From: Glutinoglossum americanum
Taxonomy: Eukaryota; Ascomycota; Geoglossomycetes; Geoglossales; Geoglossaceae
Assembly (NCBI GenBank): GCA_020080175.1
Contig: JAGHQL010000136.1
Coordinates: 1-64,000 of the forward strand
Length of the DNA stretch: 64,000 nt
Direction: 5' to 3'
Of the stretch, positions 54,933-64,000 are shown in pieces (positions within the stretch are counted from its first letter, which is position 1; the number at the start of each line of letters is the position of its first letter). The notes below the pieces were generated by a model. The model ran no database searches and was not told the origin of the DNA. It worked only from the letters and a program-made list of their open reading frames with translations. The translations under genes and the position numbers were made by a program.

Positions 54933-56765
54933 ATGGCTGGGACGGGCTCTCCCCCTCCTTTCATCAAGAACGAGCCGGACGATCATAATTACAACCCGCA
55001 CAACGCCCAAAGATACCAGCCGAACCACCAGCAAGGATACAACATCTCTCAACAACAACCCTTCAACCAATATGGGAGCTCTCAAGGTGGTAGCGGGAGC
55101 ATCGACCCTTCGGAACTGACTGTTCAAGGACCATTGCCTGCGCAGAACGGCAGTTTTGGACTGCACTCGTATCCTTCATTCGGATCGCAGCAGAACCTTG
55201 GCGGTTTCATGACTAATTCTGGCATCCCTGACGAAGAGCTTCTCGACCTGGGTAATCTCGATGAACCTCACCAGGGTGGGTTTCAAGGGAACCAAGTTGG
55301 CTTTGGTGGGGCAAGCAGCTTGAACCAAGATTACGGCTCGCTTCAGGATGTCTTCTCAGGCCAGGAATCCGGCGGATTGTCGATGAACCATCACGGTCAT
55401 ATGAATCAAGTTTACTCGCATACCCCAGACGGCGCTCCGATCCAGAGCCCCTACATCCAAGGAGGCTTCAACCAGGAAAACTTTCGGCAGATGCAACAAC
55501 AGAGGGGTCATGGATATCCGCTCGAAACGCCATCATCATACAATGTATCTCCCGGTTTGCACTCCGGATCTGCGGATGTCCACAGCGGTTCTTTTGAGAA
55601 TAACTATATCAATACCAAGGTGAAGTCAAAGATGTCGTTAGACAGGAAGGGCTCGCATTCAAATTCCAAGAGCCCTATGACGCCCAAGACGCCTGCGCTG
55701 GGTGTGGGCGGTTTAAGTCTTGGAACGCCGGAATCTGGCAGTCTCCCCTCGCAGCCAATTCACAATCACCACCTCGGCCAGCATCGCCATCAGAAGAGCC
55801 TCTCGAACCAGTGGGACAGCAACCCAGGCAGCGTGCACTCATATGTGGATTCTCCACTATCCTCGCCCGGCCATCAATCTACGCAACTCCAAATTTCCGA
55901 AATTCTAAAGTCTGGTAAACACGCCTCGCTTCCAGCAAAGGTTGAGAACGGACACCATGGGCCAGTACCAGCCTTCCAAACCCAGGAAGCCAAGAGGAGG
56001 AGGCGTCGGGAGTCCCATAACATGGTGGAACGAAGACGTAGGGACAATATCAATGAGCGAATCCAGGAGCTTAGCCATCTTGTGCCCCACCACCGGCTCG
56101 AAGATGAGAAAGTTCGCAAACATCTGGTCAACAACTCTCCCTTGTCTCCCACGATTGGCTCCACGGGGATGAGTCCGCCACAGGCCACCTCCCTATTAGC
56201 CGGCGGCACTGGAAGGAGAGCGACCGGAAACATCACCACCGGTATTCCCCCAGAAGAGAAAGATAAAGGCCCCAACAAAGGCGACATCCTCAACGGTGCA
56301 GTGGGTTGGACTCGCGACTTGATGTGGGCATTGCACGTGAAGATACAGCAGGAAAACGAGCTAGCGGATTTAATTGCCTCACTGGGCGGCACGTTCCCCT
56401 TTGAGCAGACCGAAGAAGAGAAGCGGATGCGGACAGAACTCGTGGATGCTATAGAGAAGAATGGCCCTCATAACTTCTCTTACTCTCGGGGGCCTGGTAG
56501 TGGTTTGCGAGTTCCGAAGCATACAGACTTAGCGGGAAACACGAGTGGCCAATCCACACTTTCCCCGCAGGACATGAGTCCAGGCGGCAACAACAGCGGC
56601 AGTAGCAACAACAACGGTGGTAACAGCAACAACGGAGGAAATGGAACGACAAATGGTGTTCAGGGGCAAGGGCAAGGGCAGTTCTGGACTGGACAGCATA
56701 ATGGCGGTAGCGGGCATGGCTCAGTCTTCAAGGAGGAAGACGAGTATGGCATGGACATGTCTTAG
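54933..56765 (+). CDS. bHLH transcription factor with a long loop
   Basis: Single open frame of 610 residues from ATG 54933 (MAGTGSPPPFIKNEPDD). The N-terminal 340 residues are Gln/Gly/Ser/Asn-rich and disordered, a likely activation region, including a Pro-directed Ser/Thr stretch (SNSKSPMTPKTPALG). The basic region and helix 1, KRRRRESHNMVERRRRDNIN plus ERIQELSHLVP, lie at about residues 354-385; the His, Glu and Arg pattern is that of E-box (CANNTG) binders. Helix 2 (KGDILNGAVGWTRDLMWALH) starts near residue 449, so the loop is about 60 residues and Ser/Gly/Pro-rich. It runs into a leucine-poor coiled coil. The C-terminal 100 residues are Asn/Gly-rich. I recall relatives in other ascomycetes labelled only as HLH transcription factor; target genes are unknown. 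Confidence 0.92.
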   Translation: MAGTGSPPPFIKNEPDDHNYNPHNAQRYQPNHQQGYNISQQQPFNQYGSSQGGSGSIDPSELTVQGPLPAQNGSFGLHSYPSFGSQQNLGGFMTNSGIPDEELLDLGNLDEPHQGGFQGNQVGFGGASSLNQDYGSLQDVFSGQESGGLSMNHHGHMNQVYSHTPDGAPIQSPYIQGGFNQENFRQMQQQRGHGYPLETPSSYNVSPGLHSGSADVHSGSFENNYINTKVKSKMSLDRKGSHSNSKSPMTPKTPALGVGGLSLGTPESGSLPSQPIHNHHLGQHRHQKSLSNQWDSNPGSVHSYVDSPLSSPGHQSTQLQISEILKSGKHASLPAKVENGHHGPVPAFQTQEAKRRRRRESHNMVERRRRDNINERIQELSHLVPHHRLEDEKVRKHLVNNSPLSPTIGSTGMSPPQATSLLAGGTGRRATGNITTGIPPEEKDKGPNKGDILNGAVGWTRDLMWALHVKIQQENELADLIASLGGTFPFEQTEEEKRMRTELVDAIEKNGPHNFSYSRGPGSGLRVPKHTDLAGNTSGQSTLSPQDMSPGGNNSGSSNNNGGNSNNGGNGTTNGVQGQGQGQFWTGQHNGGSGHGSVFKEEDEYGMDMS

Positions 56766-58471
56766 CCCAGCCAAGAGAGAGACAAGGGAGGTCGGGGAAT
56801 CTGATGAAGAGCGAGCGTTGTTCTCACTTGCATGGCGGAATTGGTGTCAGCATAATAATGGGGCTTATAGAGCCAGCGATTCAGACGTACTTGGGAATTT
56901 CGTGGCGAGGCGTTCTTCTGAAGGGCGCAATAAGGGTCCCTCCTGCACGATGCGGCTGCTTCGTTTTCTTCGATTGTTTTTGGGCGTTTTTTTTTCTCTT
57001 GAATCGTGCTTGATTATCTCCGCGTCTTCTATTCCTTTTCGCGAATCGAATCTTGCCCTCCCATTTTTTTTGCCTGTCTTTCATTTCACCCTCCCCATCA
57101 TTCAACGTTATCGGATATACAGCGAGCTTCCATGGGCTATTTTCCTCCATTCCTTGCATTTGAGAAGACGGTCCTATGGCGTTCGCACAGCTCCCGCCGA
57201 GCTACTCTATTCTTTGCTTTCTTTCGGGGTCAGAGATATCGTGAACACGTGATCGGGTCTTATTTGGAGACAAGACAGACAGATGGACGGGGTCTTTGTG
57301 GACTGGCTTCCAAGAAAGAACGGGTTTGGGTTTGGAGGGGTTGTTTACTGTCCTACTAGCAGGTTATGCTTTTTGTTTTTGTTTTCTCCCATTTAAACTG
57401 TCATGTCGCGGGGCTCTTGTTATTTCGAGGAATAATATACTCTTATCTGCTCTCCCTTTTTTTCTTTTTTTTTGTAACTTCAAACTTTGTTAATACCTAA
57501 CTCGGTTTTTTTCCCTTTACTATAACGGCATCGCGGAATTTTTTTTCCTCCCACCCCCTTTTACCTACCTCATTTCCGCACTCACTCAAATCCAACAGAC
57601 CTTAAATCTTAAGAAAAAGGCCACACCTACCGTAGACTATACCTACCCCAGGTGGGGCACCATCGCTGGGGAAAAAAGAGAACCGAAGGAATATTTTCCT
57701 ATCTGCATAAATACCAATTAATTGACTAAAACTAACCACCGTATCAGTGTCCCAACTAGACGGGCAGCGCACGCCCACCAAAAGAGGAAAAAAGAATTTC
57801 CAGAGATAACCACTCAGATACCACGCAGACCAAAGCGTAAAACGTCACCAGTCAATTATGGAGCACACGCTACACCCAACGCCAACAAACCCTTCTACTG
57901 CATGTAGAACGCCTATACAATCAGCCACATAACTAACCCCCCGATTTCCGCGTTACGGAAATAATAATAAGAGAATACCCCCCTTTCGGATCTTCCGATA
58001 TTGCCTGGTTATGTGTACGTGAGTACCACCCCGCTTCCCTCATACCGACGACACAACCGTCCTGGAAATAAATTCTTGAATACATGGTCCGCTGTCTTGT
58101 CGGATTTTTTCTTTGGGGGGGAGGGGGTAAAATACCTATCCAAATCTATCCGCAGTAGAACTAACTACATATCAGGGGGGGGGGGGGGTGCTCGAACCGC
58201 TCTATATACAGGTACCCAATAGGCAAAAGGGGGCCTTTCTCCTCGAACCACGCCACGTCACCTCACGCCCTCGAAAGGTAGGAGGGGAAAAAAAAAAAAA
58301 AATTTACCAAAGAGAGAAACATTTACTTCTCTTCCCTCCTACTCCCTTCGTATACGCATACATGTTTGTGCATGCCTCCCTACTTACCCATTCGCCTGTA
58401 ATGGCACACCCTCCTGGCCTACAGGCGAGGGGGGTAAAAAACGAGAGGTAGAGAAGAAAAAAAAAACGCGC
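56766..58471. other. Convergent spacer with homopolymer runs
   Basis: About 1.7 kb between the bHLH gene and DNA2. The + strand is T/C-rich to about 57560. A 14-base G-run lies at 58175-58188 and an A-run near 58288-58301. Only untranslated 3' sequence of both genes is expected; no gene or RNA is recognised. Confidence 0.5.
58175..58188 (+). repeat. Poly-G run, 14 bases
   Basis: An uninterrupted run of 14 G in the spacer between the bHLH gene and DNA2. Its length is prone to slippage and to assembly error. Confidence 0.8.
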
Positions 58472-61400
58472 TTAGGCCAAATCGTTAACGATATCCCTCA
58501 GAACAGGTCTAGTCCCCAAAATCGCCCTCCCACCCCCACATGCACTACCCAAGATCCTCCCTCTCTTCTCTGGAGATCGGAAACTACTACCCTTGCCCTT
58601 TGCGGCTTTAGCCCTTTGTTTCTCCCTCGCTGGGCTCGCGCCCTCCTTGAAATTCTCCTTATCTTCGACGACGTCGGCGTCGATATGAATCTTGTTACAC
58701 CCTCCAACCCAGCCAATGGCGTTCTTTCCGCTCGGGTCAATCTGCGTTCCCCCATCCTCAAAACGATGCATCCCTAGCGCCTCCTTCGGGACGTCAAATG
58801 CCCACCCCTTCCCCTCCATGACCTCCAAAAACTTCTCCAACAGCCCATCCCCTTTCATGGTCTCCCTAGACCCCAAAACCAACAACTTAGTCCTCGCCCT
58901 CGTCAACGCGACGTTAATGCGCCTCCAATCCCTCAACAGGTCACCGACATTTTTCTGCTCGTTACTCCGCACCAGACTCAATATCACAACCTCCTTATCG
59001 CGGCCCTGGTACTTGTCCGCGGTGTGCATCTCCACGTCAGGAGCATAGCGCATGCTATGCCGGAGAAGCGCGAGCTGGGAACGGTAGACGGATATCACGC
59101 CGATGTCGTTGGCGGGGACGCCTGTTGAAAGGAAGGTATCGACGAGTTGTCTACAGAGTGTGGCTTCAGTTGGGTTGACGATTCGAGAACCAGAGGTCTC
59201 TTCGCGGGAGACGGGAAGTAGGGGATCTGTGTTGATGAAGCATGTCTTGACAGAAGGGTTGAGGAAATCGTGCAGCCAGCATGAACCGCGTTTGGGACCG
59301 AGGCAGGCGGAGTGAGAGGCTGATGAGAGCCCGTGGCTGAGGTCGTAGTGGCAATGCTTCAAGCCATCCATGTTGGGGATCTTGAGCGAGCGACAGGCAA
59401 CCTCCTCGGTACCGCAACGGAGCTGGCCGTTGTAGATTAGCGTGTTGCTGAGCGTCATAATGTCCTCGCACATCCGGTACTGGTGCACTAGGTTGGCGAC
59501 AGACCCAGGGTACATTTCCGAAAGCAGTCTAAACAGACTAATATCTAAACCCCCTTCCTTCGCCTCCCCGTTACGGACTAATGGCGGGAGCTGGTGGTGG
59601 TCACCAACAAGTACAAAGGTCTTCGCCATGCGTATAGGGCCCAGGCATACTGGCAAGGTGAGCTGTGACGCTTCGTCCACGATACAATAATCAAAAACAC
59701 GCTCATTGAAAATGGGATGGTTGATGCCTAAGCAAGTGGTAGCGACTACTTTGGGGCTATGGTAAGCTTCCTGAACCTCCCCAGTCGTCTCTCTAGGGAC
59801 AGCAGCGATTGTCGCAAATTCTTTCACCTCGGGATGGACCTTTGCCACAGCGCCCAGACGTAGGATCCCGATGCCGTCATGGAGAATTTTGAGAAGGATA
59901 TTATCGACAGCAGTGTGAGTGTAGGATGTCAATAGCACGCTTTTCCCTTGGGCTACAAGAGCTCGGATGATATGTGCGATGGTAGTTGTCTTACCGGTTC
60001 CGGGCATGCCAAGGACAAGTGCGTAATCCTGGGCACTCATGACTTTCTCAATAGCATTCTTCTGGTCCACGTTCAGCTCTGCTTGGCTAGGGAGCGAGTA
60101 CGCTGTTGGCGTTGGCTTGAAGATCGGCCTCCTCCCCTCGACGATGAGCTCACGAAGCTCCCTTGAACCAAAAGGACCGTCTGACATGATGTGGATAAGG
60201 TTGTTTCTCGCAGTCGCCATACCATTGCTGAACTCGTCCTTGTCGAGCCTATACGTAATCTGTTCACCAGAGTTACCCGTTAAAGGTGTGAGTGCAGGCT
60301 GCCCGTCCTCCGTGACCTCCATAACGCCAGTAAAGACTTGGTTATCCTGAGCGTCAAACCCAGGAAGTCGAACTCTGGAATTGTGCAGACGCCTATCAAC
60401 CGCAACAGCAATGCGATGCTTATGCACTTGCATCACATACCCATTGGCTAGGGCGAAATGTCCCTCTTCATCAGAGATGACGATTGGTTCTCCAATTGCG
60501 ATATGCGACTGGACAAAAGAAAAGCCTGGAACCGGATTCCTCTTGACAAACGTGTACCGGTATCGATTGATCTTCGAACCATCTTGAGCTTCATATGCCG
60601 AGCCAGGTTCGATAACCACGTTCCCGAAGCATCTGCCAAGTTTTTCTCTCTCTGAGCTCGTCATCGTCCAGAGCTCCCTTCTAAACTTAAGCATATCTTT
60701 CTCCTCCTTCGTTAGCAAATCGTCCCAGTGGACAAAAAACTCCTTATGCTTTGGCTTGAGGTGGCGGACTTGCTTGTCGAATTTGTCCTTTAGTCCGCTC
60801 GTCTCGCCGTTCCCATCGTCCAAGAGCTTATGGTAGATGAAACAGGGTGTTTGGGCATAGCACTTCCCACACATATGTGTGCTTTTCAGCATCGGGGGAA
60901 GCTGCAAACGGTCGCGGACGTAGCACGCTAATTCATTCCGCTGCATCACCATATGCCTAAGTTCATGTCGAATAGCGTGAACACGATGGGTCTCTGAGGT
61001 TTCCATGTAGTAGAGAATCCCATAGGCTATCTCGACGTCTAGTAGCAACATCAGTTTCCACGCTTCACTATTACGTACCGAAAAAGCTCACCATATCTAT
61101 CAGATAGAAGGAGTGTATAGAGTGCGGTCTGGGCCCTATGCATAGCGTTCTTTGTATTCCTACCGGTTTTGAGTTCGAAAGGAACTGTAAGGGTTTTGTC
61201 TCCGGTTTTGTCTACCATCGTGACCTGGACGGAAGCGTCAATGTTCCCCTTGAGGCCATACATTGGTGACCAAACATGCTCCTCGACGTCAAGAAGCTTG
61301 TTGACGCATATAGTGGCTGTAGTCCCATTTCGGTCGTTGATGGCCGCCCCGGGCTAGACATGATTAGCTCAGCCCCGAGACCTTCGCCATGTCACACAAT

Positions 61401-61928
61401 CTTACCTGGGGTGTAGAGGCCACAAACAATTCCGCCCAAGCCTGCAGATCAGGCATCTTACTCTTCAGATACGAGATTGCGTCCACAGCCTCGGTTTGAA
61501 TTGTGTAGATATCTTCCATATGCCTCACCACAACCCGCTCTATCAACCCCTCCAGCGTCTGCGAATCCCATTTATTCGCCATCATAGCCCCCTGAAAAAC
61601 CTCGTGCAAGATGTGCCCATATACCACGGGTGGATTAGATTCACTAGTTGACTTTACTCGGTCTTGCAGGACGGCACGGCGGGAACAACTGAAGGAATCT
61701 GCAACAACCGTTGAGGAAATAAGATGATCCGGATGAAGAATGAGCATGTTGTGGGTGTCGTCGATGATACATTGGCCATCGCGTGTGAAGTCCCCAATCA
61801 AGTGAATGAAGGAGCCTGGAGTACAAGGGGTATCGAGCCAAGACTGCCGTAGGATAATCACCTTATCCAATTTTGCCTTCTCGTCTCGAACTCTAAGGAT
61901 CTGGTTCACCGTTTAGCGAAGTGCACGA

Positions 61929-61964
<36 letters not shown>

Positions 61965-63913
61965 TGTGTGTGTGTGTGTGTGTGTGTACCTTTTCAGGAC
62001 GTAGTTGGCCTGGATTTAGTTCATATTCCCCCAACACAACATCTTTCGTCAGATATCGCTTAATCACTTTGGTCTTCCTATTACTCTTCGAGGCCTTAGT
62101 ATTTCTACAGATTATCTATAGGAACGAGTACATACAGGAGTCTGGCTCTCCCTGGGGGTTCCGCAAGCGACGACATCAGAGGCAAGCAACCCCTCGAAAT
62201 CAGCATCATCCAGATCCCCGAACTCATCCTCCGATACATCGGCATGTGGCTCATCCATTTGCAACATCGGCTGCGGTGGTATCTCAACACTAGTTGCCTC
62301 TCTGGCGCTTGGTGGTCGTTGAGCGTCATACTTCGCTACTATATCCTCCAAATCAGCCGCAAAGATGTCTTCATCAGGATCATCAAACTCGTCAAATCCG
62401 CCCAAATTCATAGCGTTATTCACGGTAGCACCACCAGCCGACTCGTCCGGTCCTTTCTGCGCGTCTTGTGTCGTAGTGATACCGTTCGCTCTGATCGAGG
62501 TAAGCTCGTGCACAGCATCTTTACGCAAAGCCTCCCCTTCTGCTCTGCTTTGGAGAGTAGCTTCGGTGGTTGTTATCGCTGCAGACTCAACAGCATTAAG
62601 CATGTCCATGTCTACATCTGCATCGTCGAAATCTCCAAATTCCGATGAACTGTTCTCCAGTGCTGGGACCTGAGGACCTGGAGCAAGATCCTGATCTGAT
62701 AATAAGTTCTCCCTGGTGCAGAGCTCCTCTCCAGGATTTCTCACCCAATTATCTCTATTCGCTTTCTGTAATGGAGAACTGACATCAAACATGGGAATGT
62801 CTCTATTGCCAGGCAATGGTGAAGAGCTGGACGGCCCATTCTGGTCGACCATTCTCGTTGGGTGTGATAGGCTCTCGTGTAACTTGTCTACTAGCAAGCT
62901 CACTCTCGAAAGCTTCGATTTCCCGGGCGATTCCTGAATATCCTCGGCTAGGGCGAAAAATACATCGTCACCAGAATCTACCTCCAGTCCAGCAGTCCTC
63001 CTCCGCTTAACTTTTGAAGTAGGCCATTCGATTCCACAGCTCAATGATCTTCTCAGTCCGCTCCCTGGCGATGTCCCCGTTCCAGGAGGATGAGGGGATG
63101 AGCCGTTGATTAGTAGGCGAGCAAAGTCTGGGGGGACTTTTGCGGTAGATTTATTTATACTGCTCATAGAGTATCTGTTCCACAACTCCATAGCGGGGTC
63201 GGCTTGAGGTGTCCTTAAAATCTTTTGCAAGGTCTGTCGATCCGGCTTAATATCAGACGTGGTGTGAGGCGACGATGCTGGAGAGGAGCTCCGTGCTCTT
63301 TTTCCCCTTCGAATAAAAGGGCCGGGGGTGGTTAGGGGGTTCAACTGGGCGGCGCTCTCCGGCGTAATATGCTTCCAAAAGACACGCTCGGGCGATATCT
63401 CTTGAGCGACATCTCGGTGAGTTACATCCTCGATGTTGGTACCAATAAGGTCCGCGAGGGGAAGTCTGCCGGCCGGAGTCCGAGGGCAGTCCCTTATCAG
63501 CTGCTTCCCAGCCGAATTTTGGGTTGATGGAAGCTGAAGAGAATCATTCTCGAATCCCACCGCTACAATATCCCCTCCTGTCGGTTCTTGAGGGAAATTG
63601 TTATTCTCTTTCTCTGTATGATCGTCCGCTGTAATTTGTGGTTCCCGAATATGGTCCGGAGCACTAAACTCGAAGGCCTTCAACTTGGACCTAGTCTCTG
63701 TTGACAAAGGAACCTGTGGTGTGTCCACGGGCTGCCTAGTAGGTGCGTTCCGGTCTCGAGAAGCATCGGTGGCGCTTTTGTTTCGGTGCCAATGAGGTCG
63801 GGTCTAATCCCAAAAAGCTGTCAGCTTCTATAACCAGTAGGCAAACGGGATAGTAACAGACGGACTTTTGCACCATGGTTCTGGTCAAAGAAGGACTTTT
63901 GACGATTGGACAT
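58472..63913 (-). CDS. DNA2: DNA replication ATP-dependent helicase/nuclease Dna2
   Basis: Dna2 trims long Okazaki flaps and resects double-strand breaks (known). Exons are 63913-63866, 63803-62136, 62094-61990, 61900-61406, 61353-61092 and 61038-58472, 1714 residues. The start MSNRQKSFFDQNHGAK and following PHWHRNKS match the usual N-terminus. The first 550 residues are disordered and acidic. The nuclease core runs from RYLTKDV and IIDDTHNMLILHPDHLISST through CSRRAVL, the ELKTGR motif and SDRYDVEIAYGILYYME to the remaining Fe-S cysteines in MCGKCYAQTPC. Superfamily 1B helicase motifs follow: GMPGTGKTTTIAH (about residue 1200), IVDEASQLTLP, GDHHQLPPLV, YQGRDKEVVILSLVRSN and VALTRARTKLLVLGS. 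Intron 62095-62135 is only 41 nt; intron 61901-61989 is mostly a dinucleotide repeat. Both activities look intact. Confidence 0.96.
61932..61987. repeat. (GA)15(GT)13 compound microsatellite inside a DNA2 intron
   Basis: Read on the + strand: GA repeated 15 times (61932-61961), then GT repeated 13 times (61962-61987). It occupies 56 of the 89 bases of intron 61901-61989. On the coding strand it gives CA then CT repeats, the latter acting as a polypyrimidine tract before the branch point GCTAAAC. Confidence 0.92.
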
Positions 63914-64000
63914 AATGCGTGTTACGCCACAGCTCGACAGGATCTCGGGCGGTGTGCAAGCTATGAAGAACGGTAAGATAGCGAACGAGCGAATGTACTG
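63914..64000. promoter_or_regulatory. Start of the DNA2 promoter region (cut by the window end)
   Basis: The 87 bases upstream of the DNA2 ATG contain no coding frame I can support. The region continues beyond the window. Confidence 0.35.

Overview
The window is nuclear DNA of a filamentous ascomycete (Pezizomycotina). The genes carry short spliceosomal introns, mostly 41 to 110 nt, with GTRNGT donors, CTNAC/CTRAC-like branch points and YAG acceptors. The protein families also fit: DUF3824, a GT15 mannosyltransferase, OLA1, RIC1, SFT2, CK2 beta, DNA2. I cannot fix the class; Leotiomycetes or Eurotiomycetes would both fit. No virus-derived element is recognisable with confidence.

Layout, left to right. 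1-6051 (+) is the 3' part of a giant disordered Trp/Lys/Glu repeat protein. 6052-8470 is a homopolymer-rich convergent spacer. 8471-12409 (-) is an uncharacterised, repeat-rich accessory gene with one frameshift. 13404-15311 (+) is a DUF3824 protein. 15826-16527 (-) is TMA20 and 16811-18025 (-) is SGT2. 19649-21040 (+) is a single-pass membrane sensor-like protein. 21041-24315 holds no recognised gene. 24316-25923 (-) is OLA1, with what looks like a box C/D snoRNA in its largest intron. 26413-27155 (+) is a PPPDE isopeptidase.

A dense block of housekeeping genes follows: CK2 beta, RIC1, a KTR-type mannosyltransferase, initiator tRNA-Met, a PI-PLC-like protein, an uncharacterised mitochondrial-looking protein, VPS37, a NIP30-domain protein, a LARP1-like La-motif protein and SFT2. 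The right end carries a bHLH factor with an unusually long loop (54933-56765, +) and the replication nuclease/helicase DNA2 (58472-63913, -).

Several genes serve membrane traffic: RIC1 and SFT2 at the Golgi and endosome-to-Golgi step, VPS37 in ESCRT-I, and the GT15 enzyme as a Golgi glycosyltransferase. Several serve translation or protein targeting: TMA20, OLA1, LARP1-like, SGT2 and tRNA-iMet. There is no sign of operon-like co-regulation; these are separate genes. Gene models were spliced by hand from splice motifs, reading frame and family resemblance. All multi-exon totals given are multiples of three.
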